The position numbers were made by a program, and so were the translations under genes. From Synaphobranchus kaupii (taxonomy: Eukaryota > Chordata > Actinopteri > Anguilliformes > Synaphobranchidae), in assembly GCA_029718625.1 (NCBI GenBank), contig CM056395.1, forward strand, positions 26,592,160 to 26,656,159: a DNA stretch of 64,000 nucleotides. Direction: 5' to 3'. Each line of letters opens with the position of its first letter. The first letter of the stretch is position 1. This document shows, piece after piece, positions 50,101-62,100 of the stretch. The notes beneath the pieces were generated by a model, which worked only from the letters and a program-made list of their open reading frames with translations, did no database searches and was not told the DNA's origin.

Positions 50101-53100
50101 GTGGTGGGAGATACCGTTGTATTTGCATGGCGATGTGTGGTAGTAAGAGATTCAGTTGTTGCAGGACTTTCAATTGTGGTTTGAGCATTTGTTTGGCTTG
50201 GAGCTGCGCTTGTAGTTGGCCGTATTGTTGTAATTGCTGCAGCAGTTGTTGTTCCCACATTTGTAGTGGTGGGAGATACAGTTGTAGTTCTTGGATGTTG
50301 TGTGGTGGTTAGAGATTCAGTTGTAGCAGGACTTTCAGTTGTGGTTGGAATATTTGTTGTGGTGTGAGCTGCACTTGTACTTGGAAGAATTGTTGTGGTT
50401 GGTGCTAGAGTTGTAGTTTTTGCTGCTGTTGTAATGTGAGGTACAGTTGTAGTTACTTGGCGATGTGTGGTGGTAACAGATTCAGTTGTTGCAGGACTTT
50501 CAGTTGTGGTTGGAACATTTGTTTGGCTTGGAGCTGCACTTGTAGTTGGCGGTATTGTTGTAATTGCTGCAGCAGCTGTTGTTCCCACAGTTGTTGTGGT
50601 GGGAGATACAGTTGTAGTTCTTGGACGATGTGTGGTGGTTAGAGATTCAGTTGTTGCAGGACTTTCAGTTGTGGTTGGCATATTTGTTTGGGTTGGAGGT
50701 ACACTTGTAGTTGGAGCAATTGTTGTAATTGCTGCAACAGTTGTAGTTTCTGCACTTGTTGTGGTGGGAGATACAGTTGTAGCTGCCTGGTGTTGTGTGG
50801 TGGTTAGAGATTCAATTGTTGCAGGCCTTTCAGTTGTGGTTGGAGCATTTGTTTGGCTTGGAACTGCACTTGTAGTTGGAGCAATTGTTGTAATTGCTGC
50901 AACAGTTGTAATTTCTGCACTTGTTGTGGTGGGAGATACAGTTGTAGTTGCATGGCGATGTGTGGTGGTTAGAGATTCAGTTGTTGCAGGACTTTCAGTT
51001 GTGGTTGGAGCTTCACTTGGAGCAGTTTTACTGGTTGGTGTTAAGGTTGTCGGTTGAGGAATTGTTGAGACAATCTTACCTGTTCTGGGAATTGCAGATG
51101 TAGACGGACCTTCTGTGATGAGAATTGGAGTGACACCTTCGGTATTTGTTGTCATTGTAGATGCAATTGTTGGAGCAATTTTTGTGTTGAGAGCTTGAGT
51201 TCCAGTTACTGTAGCTGCTGTGGTGGTCGATACAGTTGTAATTTGTGCACGATTCGTGGTAGTCAAAGATTCAGTTGTTCTTGGATTTTCAGATGTAGTT
51301 GGAATATTTGTTGTAGTTGGAATGGCACTTGTTGTTGGACGAATTGTTGTGGTTGAAGCTACACTTGTCATGGGTGCAATTGTTGTGGATCGTTCTACAG
51401 ATGTAGTTTCAGCCGCTATTGTGGTAGGAGATGCAATTGTAGTTGTTGGGTGCTGTGTGCTCGTCAGTGATACAGTTGTTCTTGAAATTTCAGTTGTGGT
51501 TGGAATATTTGTTGTGGTTTCAATTGTTGCAGAAATTGGTGTAATTGCTGCAACTGTTGTAGTTTCTGCACCGGTTCTGGTGGGTGATACAACTGTAGCT
51601 GTTGGACGATTTGTGGTAGTCAGAGATTCCGTTGTTGCACGATTTTCAGTTGTTTTTGGAATATTTGTTGTGGTGTGAGCTGCACTTATAGTTGGAAGAA
51701 TTGTTGTGGTTGGTGCTAGAGTTGTAGTTTTTGCTGTTGTTGTAGTGCGAGGTACGGTTGTAGTTGCTAGGCGATGTGTGGTGGTAAGAGATTCAGTTGT
51801 TGCAGGACTTTCAGTTGTGGCTGGAACATTTGTTTGGCTTGGAGCTGCACTTGTAGTTGGAGCAATTGTTGTAATTGCTGCAACAGTCGTAGTTTCCGCA
51901 CTTGTTGTGGTGGGAGATACAGTTGTAGTCGCTTGGCGATGTGTGGTGGTTAGAGATTCAGTTGTTGCAGGACTTTCAGTTGTGGTTGGAATATTTGTTT
52001 GGGTTGGAGGTACACTTGTAGTTGGAGCAATTGTTGTAATTACTGCAACAGTTGTAGTTTCAGCACTTGTTGTGGTGGGAGATACAGTTGTAGCTGCCTG
52101 GTGTTGTGTGGTGGTTAGAGATTCAGTTGTTGCAGGCCTTTCAGTTGTGGTTGGAGCATTTGTTTGGCTTGGAACTGCACTTGTAGTTGGAGCAATTGTT
52201 GTAATTGCTGCAACAGTTGTAATTTCTGCACTTGTTGTGGTGGGAGATACAGTTGTAGTTGCATGGCGATGTGTGGTGGTTAGAGATTCAGTTGTTGCAG
52301 GACTTTCAATTGTGGTTGGAATATTTGTTGTGGTGTGAGCTGCAATTGTACTTGGAAGAATTGTTGCGGTTGGTTCTACATTTGTAGTTTTTGCTGCTGC
52401 TGTAGTGCGAGGTACAGTTGTAGTTGCTTGGTATTGTGTGGTGGTTAGAGATTCAGTAGTTGAAGGACTTTCAGTTGTGGTTGGAACATTTGTTTGGGTT
52501 GGAACTACACTTGTAGTTGGAGCAATTGTTGTAATTGCTGCAACAGTTGTAGTTTCTGCACTTGTTGTGGTGGGAGATACAGTTGTAGCTGCCTGGCGTT
52601 GTGTGGTGGTTAGAGATTCAGTTGTTGCAGGACTTTCAGTTGTGGTTGGAACATTTGTTTGGCTTGGAACTGCACTCATAGTTGGCGGTATTGTTGTAAT
52701 TGCTGCAGCAGCTGTTGTTCCCACAGTTGTTGTGGTGGGAGATACAGTTGTAGTTCTTGGACGATGTGTGGTGGTTAGAGATTCAGTTGTTGCAGGACGT
52801 TCAGTTGTGGTTGGAGCATTTGTTTGGCTTGGAGCTGCACTTGTAGTTGGCCGTATTGTTGTAATTGCTGCAGCAGTTGTTGTTCCCACATTTGTAGTGG
52901 TGGGAGATACAGTTGTAGTTCTTGGATGTTGTGTGGTGGTTAGAGATTCAGTTGTTGCAGGACTTTCAGTTGTGGTTGGAACATTTGTTTGGCTTGGAGC
53001 TGCACTTGTAGTTGGCGGTATTGTTGTAATTGCTGCAGCAGCTGTTGTTCCCACAGTTGTTGTGGTGGGAGATACAGTTGTAGTTGCCTGGCGTTGTGTG

Positions 53101-56100
53101 GTGGTTAGAGATTCAGTTGTTGCAGGCCTTTCAGTTGTGGTTGGAATATTTGTTGTGGTGTGAGCTGCACTTGTAGTTGGATGAATTGTTGTGGTTGGTG
53201 CTAGAGTTGTAATTTTTGCTGCTGTTGTAGTGTGAGATACAGTTGTAGTTGCTTTGCGATGTGTGGTGGTAAGAGATTCAGTTGTTGCAGGACTTTCAGT
53301 TGTGGTTGGAACATTTGTTTGGCTTGGAGCTGCACTTGTAGTTGGCGGTATTGTTGTAATTGCTACAGCAGCTGTTGTTCCCACAGTTGTTGTGGTGGGA
53401 GATACAGTTGTAGTTCTTGGACGATGTGTGGTGGTAAGAGATTCAGTTGTTGCAGGACTTTCAGTTGTCGTTGGAGCATTTGTTTGGCTTGGAGCTGCAC
53501 TTGTAGTTGGCCGTATTGTTGTAATTGCTGGAGCAGTTGTTATTCCCACATTTGTAGTGGTGGGAGATACAGTTGTAGTTCTTGGATGTTGTGTCGTGGT
53601 TAGCGATTCAGTTGTTGCCGGTCTTTCAGTTGTGGTTGGAACATTTGATGTGGTGTGAGCTGCACTTGTAGTTGGCGGTATTGTTGTAATTGCTGCAGCA
53701 GCTGTTGTTCCCACAGTTGTTGTGGTGGGAGATACAGTTGTAGTTCTTGGACGATGTGTGGTGGTTAGAGATTCAGTTGTTGCAGGCCTTTCAGTTGTGG
53801 TTGGAATATTTGTTGTGGTGTGAGCTGCACTTGTAGTTGGATGAATTGTTGTGGTTGATGCTAGAGTTGTAGTTTTTGCTGCTGTTGTAATGTGAGGTAC
53901 AATTGTAGTTGCTTGGCGATGTGTGGTGGTAACAGATTCAGTTGTTGCAGGACTTTCAGTTGTGGTTGGAACATTTGTTTGGCTTGGAGCTGCACTTGTA
54001 GTTGGAGCAATTGTTGTAATTGCTGCAACAGTTGTAGTTTCTGCACTTGTTGTGGTTGGAGATACAGTTGTACTTCTTGGATGTTGTGTGGTGGTTAGAG
54101 ATTCAGTTGTTGCAGGACTTTCAGTTGTGGTTGGAATATTTGTTGTGGTGTGAGCTGCACTTGTAGTTGGATGAATTGTTGTGGTTGGTGCTAGAGTTGT
54201 AGTTTTTGCTGCTGTTGTAATGTGAGGTACAGGTGTAGTTACTTGGCGATGTGTGGTGGTAACAGATTCAGTTGTTGCAGCACTTTCAGTTGTGGTTGGA
54301 ACATTTGTTTGGCTTGGAGCTGCACTTGTAGTTGGAGCAATTGTTGTAATTGCTGCAACAGTTGTAGTTTCTGCACTTGTTGTGGTGGGAGATACAGTTG
54401 TAGTTCTTGGATGTTGTGTGGTGGTTAGAGATTCAGTTGTTGCAGGACTTTCAGTTGTGGTTGGAATATTTGTTGTGGTGTGAGCTGCACTTCTACTTGG
54501 AAGAATTGTTGTGGTTGGTTCTACAGTTGTAGTTTTTGCTGCTGCTGTAGTGCGAGGTACAGTTGTAGTTGCTTGGCGTTGTGTGGTGGTTAGAGATTCA
54601 GTTGTTGCCGGTCTTTCAGTTGTGGTTGGAACATTTGATGTGGTGTGAGCTGCACTTGTAGTTGGCGGTATTGTTGTAATTGCTGCAGCAGTTATAGTTC
54701 CCACAGCTGTTGTGGTGGGAGATACAGTTGTAGTTCTTGGACGATGTGTGGTGGTTAGAGATTCAGTTGTTGCAGGACTTTCAGTTGTGGTTGGAACATT
54801 TGTTTGGCTTGGAGCTGCACTTGTAGTTGGCGGTATTGTTGTAATTGCTGCAGCAGTTGTTGTTCCCACATTTGTAGTGGTGGGAGATACAGTTGTAGTT
54901 CTTGGATGTTGTGTGGTGGTTAGCGATTCAGTTGTTGCAGGACTTTCAGTTGTGGTTGGAATATTTGCTGTGGTGTGAGCTGCACTTGTAGTTGGATGAA
55001 TTGTTGTGGTTGGTGCTAGAGTTGTAGTTTTTGCTGCTGTTGTAATGTGAGGTACAATTGTAGTTGCTTGGCGATGTGTGGTGGTAACAGATTCAGTTGT
55101 TGCCGGTCTTTCAGTTCTGGTTGGAACATTTGTTTGGCTTGGAGCTGCACTTGTAGTTGGAGCAATTGTTGTAATTGCTGCAACAGTTGTAGTTTCTGCA
55201 CTTGTTGTGGTGGGAGATACAGTTGTAGTTCTTGGATGTTGTGTGGTGGTTAGAGATTCAGTTGTTGCAGGACTTTCAGTTGTGGTTGGAATATTTGTTG
55301 TGGTGTGAGCTGCACTTGTAGTTGGATGAATTGTTGTGGTTGGTGCTAGAGTTGTAGTTTTTGCTGCTGTTGTAATGTGAGGTACAGGTGTAGTTACTTG
55401 GCGATGTGCGGTGGTAACAGATTCAGTTGTTGCAGCACTTTCAGTTGTGGTTGGAACATTTGATGTGGTGTGAGCTGCACTTGTAGTTGGCGGTATTGTT
55501 GTAATTGCTGCAGCAGTTGTAGTTCCCTCAGCTGTTGTGGTGGGAGATACAGTTGTAGTTCTTGGACGATGTGTGGTGGTTAGAGATTCAGTTGTTGCAG
55601 GACTTTCAGTTGTGGTTGGAACATTTGTTTGGGTTGGAACTACACTTGTAGTTGGAGCAATTGTTGTAATTGCTGCAACAGTTGTAGTTTCTGCACTTGT
55701 TGTGGTGGGAGATACAGTTGTAGCTGCCTGGCGTTGTGTGGTGGTTAGAGATTCAGTTGTTGCAGGACTTTCAGTTGTGGTTGGAACATTTGTTTGGCTT
55801 GGAACTGCACTTGTAGTTGGCGGTATTGTTGTAATTGCTGCAGCAGCTGTTGTTCCCACAGTTGTTGTGGTGGGAGATTCAGTTGTAGTTCTTGGACGAT
55901 GTGTGGTGGTTAGAGATTCAGTTGTTGCAGGACTTTCAGTTGTGGTTGCAGCATTTGTTTGGCTTGGAGCTGCACTTGTAGTTGGCCGTATTGTTGTAAT
56001 TGCTGCAGCAGTTGTTGTTCCCACATTTGTAGTGGTGGGAGATACAGTTGTAGTTGCTTTGCGATGTGTGGTGGTAAGAGATTCAGTTGTTGCAGGACTT

Positions 56101-59100
56101 TCAGTTGTGGTTGGAACATTTGTTTGGCTTGGAGCTGCACTTCTAGTTGGCTGTATTGTTGTAATTGCTGCAGCAGTTGTTGTTACCACATTTGTAGTGG
56201 TGGGAGATACAGTTGTAGTTCTTGGACGATGTGTGGTGGTTAGAGATTCAGTTGTTGCAGGACTTTCAGTTGTGGTTGGAATATTTGTTGTGGTGTGAGC
56301 TGCACTTGTAGTTGGATGAATTTTTGTGGTTGGTGCTAGAGTTATAGTTTTTGCTGCTGTTGTAGTGTGAGGTACAGTTGTAGTTGCTTTGCGATGTGTG
56401 GTGGTTAGAGATTCAGTTGTTGCCGGTCTTTCAGTTGTGGTTGGAACATTTGATGTGGTGTGAGCTGCACTTGTAGTTGGCGGTATTGTTGTAATTGCTG
56501 CAGCAGCTGTTGTTCCCACAGTTGTTGTGGTGGGAGATACAGTTGTAGTTCTTGGACGATGTGTGGTGGTTAGAGATTCAGTTGTTGCAGGACTTTCAGT
56601 TGTGGTTGGAATATTTGTTTGGGTTGGAGGTACACTTTTAGTTGGAGCAGTTGTTGTAATTGCTGCAACAGTTGTAGTTTCTGCACTTGTTGTGGTGGGA
56701 GATACAGTTGTAGTTGCCTGGCGTTGTGTGGTGGTTAGAGATTCAGTTGTTGCAGGCCTTTCAGTTGTGGTTGGAATATTTGTTGTGGTGTGACCTGCAC
56801 TTGTAGTTGGATGAATTTTTGTGGTTGGTGCTAGAGTTGTAGTTTTTGCTGCTGTTGTAGTGTGAGGTACAGTTGTAGTTGCTTTGCGATGTGTGGTGGT
56901 AAGAGATTCAGTTGTTGCAGGACTTTCAGTTGTGGTTGGAACATTTGTTTGGCTTGGAGCTGCACTTCTAGTTGGCTGTATTGTTGTAATTGCTGCAGCA
57001 GTTGTTGTTCCCACATTTGTAGTGGTGGGAGATACAGTTGTAGTTCTTGGATGTTGTGTGGTGGTTAGCGATTCAGTTGTTGCAGGACTTCCAGTTGTGG
57101 TTGGAATATTTGTTTGGGTTGGAGGTACACTTTTAGTTGGAGCAATTGTTGTAATTGCTGCAACAGTTGTAGTTTCTGCACTTGTTGTGGTGGGAGATAC
57201 AGTTGTAGTTGCCTGACGTTGTGTGGTGGTTAGAGATTCAGTTGTTGCAGGCCTTTCAGTTGTGGTTGGAATATTTGTTGTGGTGTGAGCTGCACTTGTA
57301 GTTGGCCGTATTGTTGTAATTGCTGCAGCAGTTGTTGTTCCCACATTTGTAGTGGTGGGAGATACAGTTGTAGTTGCTTTGCGATGTGTGGTGGTAAGAG
57401 ATTCAGTTGTTGCAGGACTTTCAGTTGTGGTTGGAACATTTGTTTGGCTTGGAGCTGCACTTCTAGTTGGCTGTATTGTTGTAATTGCTGCAGCAGTTGT
57501 TGTTCCCACATTTGTAGTGGTGGGAGATACAGTTGTAGTTCTTGGATGTTGTGTGGTGGTTAGCGATTCAGTTGTTGCAGGGCTTTCAGTTGTGGTTGGA
57601 ATATTTGTTGTGGTGTGAGCTGCACTTGTACTTGGAAGAATTGTTGTGGTTGGTTCTACAGTTGTAGTTTTTGCTGCTGCTGTAGTGCGAGGTACAGTTG
57701 TAGTTGCTTGGCGTTGTGTGGTGGTTAGAGATTCAGTTGTTGCCGGTCTTTCAGTTGTGGTTGGAACATTTGATGTGGTGTGAGCTGCACTTGTAGTTGG
57801 CGGTATTGTTGTAATTGCTGCAGCAGCTGTTGTTCCCACAGTTGTTGTGGTGGGAGATACAGTTGTAGTTCTTGGACGATGTGTGGTGGTTAGAGATTCA
57901 GTTGTTGCAGGACTTTCAGTTGTGGTTGGAATATTTGTTTGGGTTGGAGGTACACTTTTAGTTGGAGCAATTGTTGTAATTGCTGCAACAGTTGTAGTTT
58001 CTGCACTTGTTGTGGTGGGAGATACAGTTGTAGTTGCCTGGCGTTGTGTGGTGGTTAGAGATTCAGTTGTTGCAGCCCTTTCAGTTGTGGTTGGAATATT
58101 TGTTGTGGTGTGAGCTGCACTTGTAGTTGGATGAATTTTTGTGGTTGGTGCTAGAGTTGTAGTTTTTGCTGCTGTTGTAGTGTGAGGTACAGTTGTAGTT
58201 GCTTTGCGATGTGTGGTGGTAAGAGATTCAGTTGTTGCAGGACTTTCAGTTGTGGTTGGAACATTTGTTTGGCTTGGAGCTGCACTTCTAGTTGGCTGTA
58301 TTGTTGTAATTGCTGCAGCAGTTGTTGTTACCACATTTGTAGTGGTGGGAGATACAGTTGTAGTTCTTGGACGATGTGTGGTGGTTAGAGATTCAGTTGT
58401 TGCAGGACTTTCAGTTGTGGTTGGAATATTTGTTGTGGTGTGAGCTGCACTTGTACTTGGAAGAATTGTTGTGGTTGGTTCTACAGTTGTAGTTTTTGCT
58501 GCTGCTGTAGTGCGAGGTACAGTTGTAGTTGCTTGGCGTTGTGTGGTGGTTAGAGATTCAGTTGTTGCCGGTCTTTCAGTTGTGGTTGGAACATTTGATG
58601 TGGTGTGAGCTGCACTTGTAGTTGGCGGTATTGTTGTAATTGCTGCAGCAGCTGTTGTTCCCACAGTTGTTGTGGTGGGAGATACAGTTGTAGTTCTTGG
58701 ACGATGTGTGGTGGTTAGAGATTCAGTTGTTGCAGGACTTTCAGTTGTGGTTGGAATATTTGTTTGGGTTGGAGGTACACTTTTAGTTGGAGCAATTGTT
58801 GTAATTGCTGCAACAGTTGTAGTTTCTGCACTTGTTGTGGTGGGAGATACAGTTGTAGTTGCCTGGCGTTGTGTGGTGGTTAGAGATTCAGTTGTTGCAG
58901 CCCTTTCAGTTGTGGTTGGAATATTTGTTGTGGTGTGAGCTGCACTTGTAGTTGGATGAATTTTTGTGGTTGGTGCTAGAGTTGTAGTTTTTGCTGCTGT
59001 TGTAGTGTGAGGTACAGTTGTAGTTGCTTTGCGATGTGTGGTGGTAAGAGATTCAGTTGTTGCAGGACTTTCAGTTGTGGTTGGCACATTTGTTTGGCTT

Positions 59101-62100
59101 GGAGCTGCACTTCTAGTTGGCTGTATTGTTGTAATTGCTGCAGCAGTTGTTGTTACCACATTTGTAGTGGTGGGAGATACAGTTGTAGTTCTTGGACGAT
59201 GTGTGGTGGTTAGAGATTCAGTTGTTGCAGGACTTTCAGTTGTGGTTGGAATATTTGTTGTGGTGTGAGCTGCACTTGTAGTTGGATGAATTTTTGTGGT
59301 TGGTGCTAGAGTTATAGTTTTTGCTGCTGTTGTAGTGTGAGGTACAGTTGTAGTTGCTTTGCGATGTGTGGTGGTTAGAGATTCAGTTGTTGCCGGTCTT
59401 TCAGTTGTGGTTGGAACATTTGATGTGGTGTGAGCTGCACTTGTAGTTGGCGGTATTGTTGTAATTGCTGCAGCAGCTGTTGTTCCCACAGTTGTTGTGG
59501 TGGGAGATACAGTTGTAGTTCTTGGACGATGTGTGGTGGTTAGAGATTCAGTTGTTGCAGGACTTTCAGTTGTGGTTGGAATATTTGTTTGGGTTGGAGG
59601 TACACTTTTAGTTGGAGCAGTTGTTGTAATTGCTGCAACAGTTGTAGTTTCTGCACTTGTTGTGGTGGGAGATACAGTTGTAGTTGCCTGGCGTTGTGTG
59701 GTGGTTAGAGATTCAGTTGTTGCAGGCCTTTCAGTTGTGGTTGGAATATTTGTTGTGGTGTGACCTGCACTTGTAGTTGGATGAATTTTTGTGGTTGGTG
59801 CTAGAGTTGTAGTTTTTGCTGCTGTTGTAGTGTGAGGTACAGTTGTAGTTGCTTTGCGATGTGTGGTGGTAAGAGATTCAGTTGTTGCAGGACTTTCAGT
59901 TGTGGTTGGAACATTTGTTTGGCTTGGAGCTGCACTTCTAGTTGGCTGTATTGTTGTAATTGCTGCAGCAGTTGTTGTTCCCACATTTGTAGTGGTGGGA
60001 GATACAGTTGTAGTTCTTGGATGTTGTGTGGTGGTTAGAGATTCAGTTGTTGCAGGACTTCCAGTTGTGGTTGGAATATTTGTTTGGGTTGGAGGTACAC
60101 TTTTAGTTGGAGCAATTGTTGTAATTGCTGCAACAGTTGTAGTTTCTGCACTTGTTGTGGTGGGAGATACAGTTGTAGTTGCCTGACGTTGTGTGGTGGT
60201 TAGAGATTCAGTTGTTGCAGGCCTTTCAGTTGTGGTTGGAATATTTGTTGTGGTGTGAGCTGCACTTGTAGTTGGCGGTATTGTTGTAATTGCTGCAGCA
60301 GTTGTTGTTCCCACATTTGTAGTGGTGGGAGATACAGTTGTAGTTCTTGGATGTTGTGTGGTGGTTAGAGATTCAGTTATTGCCGGTCTTTCAGTTGTGG
60401 TTGGAACATTTGATGTGGTGTGAGCTGCACTTGTAGTTGGCGGTATTGTTGTAATTGCTGCAGCAGCTGTTGTTCCCACAGTTGTTGTGGTGGGAGATAC
60501 AGTTGTAGTTCTTGGACGATGTGTGGTGGTTAGAGATTCACTTGTTGCAGGACTTTCAGTTGTGGTTGGAATTTTTGTTTGGATTGGAGGTACACTTTTA
60601 GTTGGAGCAATTGTTGTAATTGCTGCAACAGTTGTAGTTTCTGCACTTGTTGTGGTGGGAGATACAGTTGTAGTTACCTGGCGTTGTGTGGTGGTTAGAG
60701 ATTCAGTTGTTGCAGGCCTTTCAGTTGTGGTTGGAATATTTGTTGTGGTGCGAGCTGCACTTGTAGTTGGATGAATTTTTGTGGTTGGTGCTAGAGTTGT
60801 AGTTTTTGCTGCTGTTGTAGTGTGAGGTACAGTTGTAGTTGCTTTGCGATGTGTGGTGGTAAGAGATTCAGTTGTTGCAGGACTTTCAGTTGTGGTTGGA
60901 ACATTTGTTTGGCTTGGAGCTGCACTTGTAGTTGGCTGTATTGTTGTAATTGCTGCAGCAGCTGTTGTTCCCACAGTTGTTGTGGTGGGAGATACAGTTG
61001 TAGTTCTTGGACGATGTGTGGTGGTAAGAGATTCAGTTGTTTCAGGACTTTCAGTTGTCGTTGGAGCATTTGTTTGGCTTGGAGCTGCACTTGTAGTTGG
61101 CCGTATTGTTGTAATTGCTGCAGCAGTTGTTGTTCCCACATTTGTAGTGGTGGGAGATACAGTTGTAGTTCTTGGATGTTGTGTGGTGGTTAGCGATTCA
61201 GTTGTTGCAGGACTTTCAGTTGTGGTTGGAATATTTGTTGTGGTGTGCGCTGCACTTGTACTTGGAAGAATTGTTGTGGTTGGTTCTACAGTTGTAGTTT
61301 TTGCTGCTGCTGTAGTGCGAGGTACAGTTGTAGTTGCTTGGCGTTGTGTGGTGGTTAGAGATTCAGTTGTTGCCGGTCTTTCTGTTGTGGTTGGAACATT
61401 TGATGTGGTGTGAGCTGCACTTGTAGTTGGCGGTATTGTTGTAATTGCTGCAGCAGCTGTTGTTCCCACAGTTGTTGTGGTGGGAGATACAGTTGTAGTT
61501 CTTGGACGATGTGTGGTGGTTAGAGATTCAGTTGTTGCAGGACTTTCAGTTGTGGTTGGAATATTTGTTTGTGTTGGAGGTACACTTTTAGTTGGAGCAA
61601 TTGTTGTAATTGCTGCAACAGTTGTAGTTTCTGCACTTGTAGTGGTGGGAGATAAAGTTGTAGTTCTTGGATGTTGTGTGGTGGTTAGCGATTCAGTTGT
61701 TGCAGGACTTTCAGTTGTGGTTGGAACATTTGTTTGGCTTGGAGCTGCACTTGTAGTTGGCGGTATTGTTGTAATTGCTGCAGCAGCTGTTGTTCCCACA
61801 GTTGTTGTGGTGGGAGATACAGTTGTAGTTCTTGGACGATGTGTGGTGGTAAGAGATTCAGTTGTTGCAGGCCTTTCAGTTGTGGTTGGAATATTTGTTT
61901 GGGTTGGAGGTACACTTGTAGTTGGAGCAATTGTTGTAATTGCTGCAACAGTTGTAGTTTCTGCACTTGTTGTGGTGGGAGATACAGTTGTAGTTGCCTG
62001 GCGTTGTGTGGTGGTTAGAGATTCAGTTGTTGCAGGCCTTTCAGTTGTGGTTGGAATATTTGTTGTGGTGTGAGCTGCACTTGTAGTTGGATGAATTGTT

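Larger units (their letters stand above)
43100..52026 (-). repeat. Tandem duplication of 4,446 bp inside the mucin array
   Basis: Sequence from about 43,100 to 47,580 recurs at an offset of +4,446 bp up to about 52,026. The copies look almost identical. One difference I saw is gatgtgtgg near 44,040 against gatgtgcgg near 48,486. The offset is 27 units minus 9 bp, so it keeps the reading frame. Each copy contains the same unusual spacer (next two entries). The boundaries are set by where the two copies stop matching. Confidence 0.85.
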
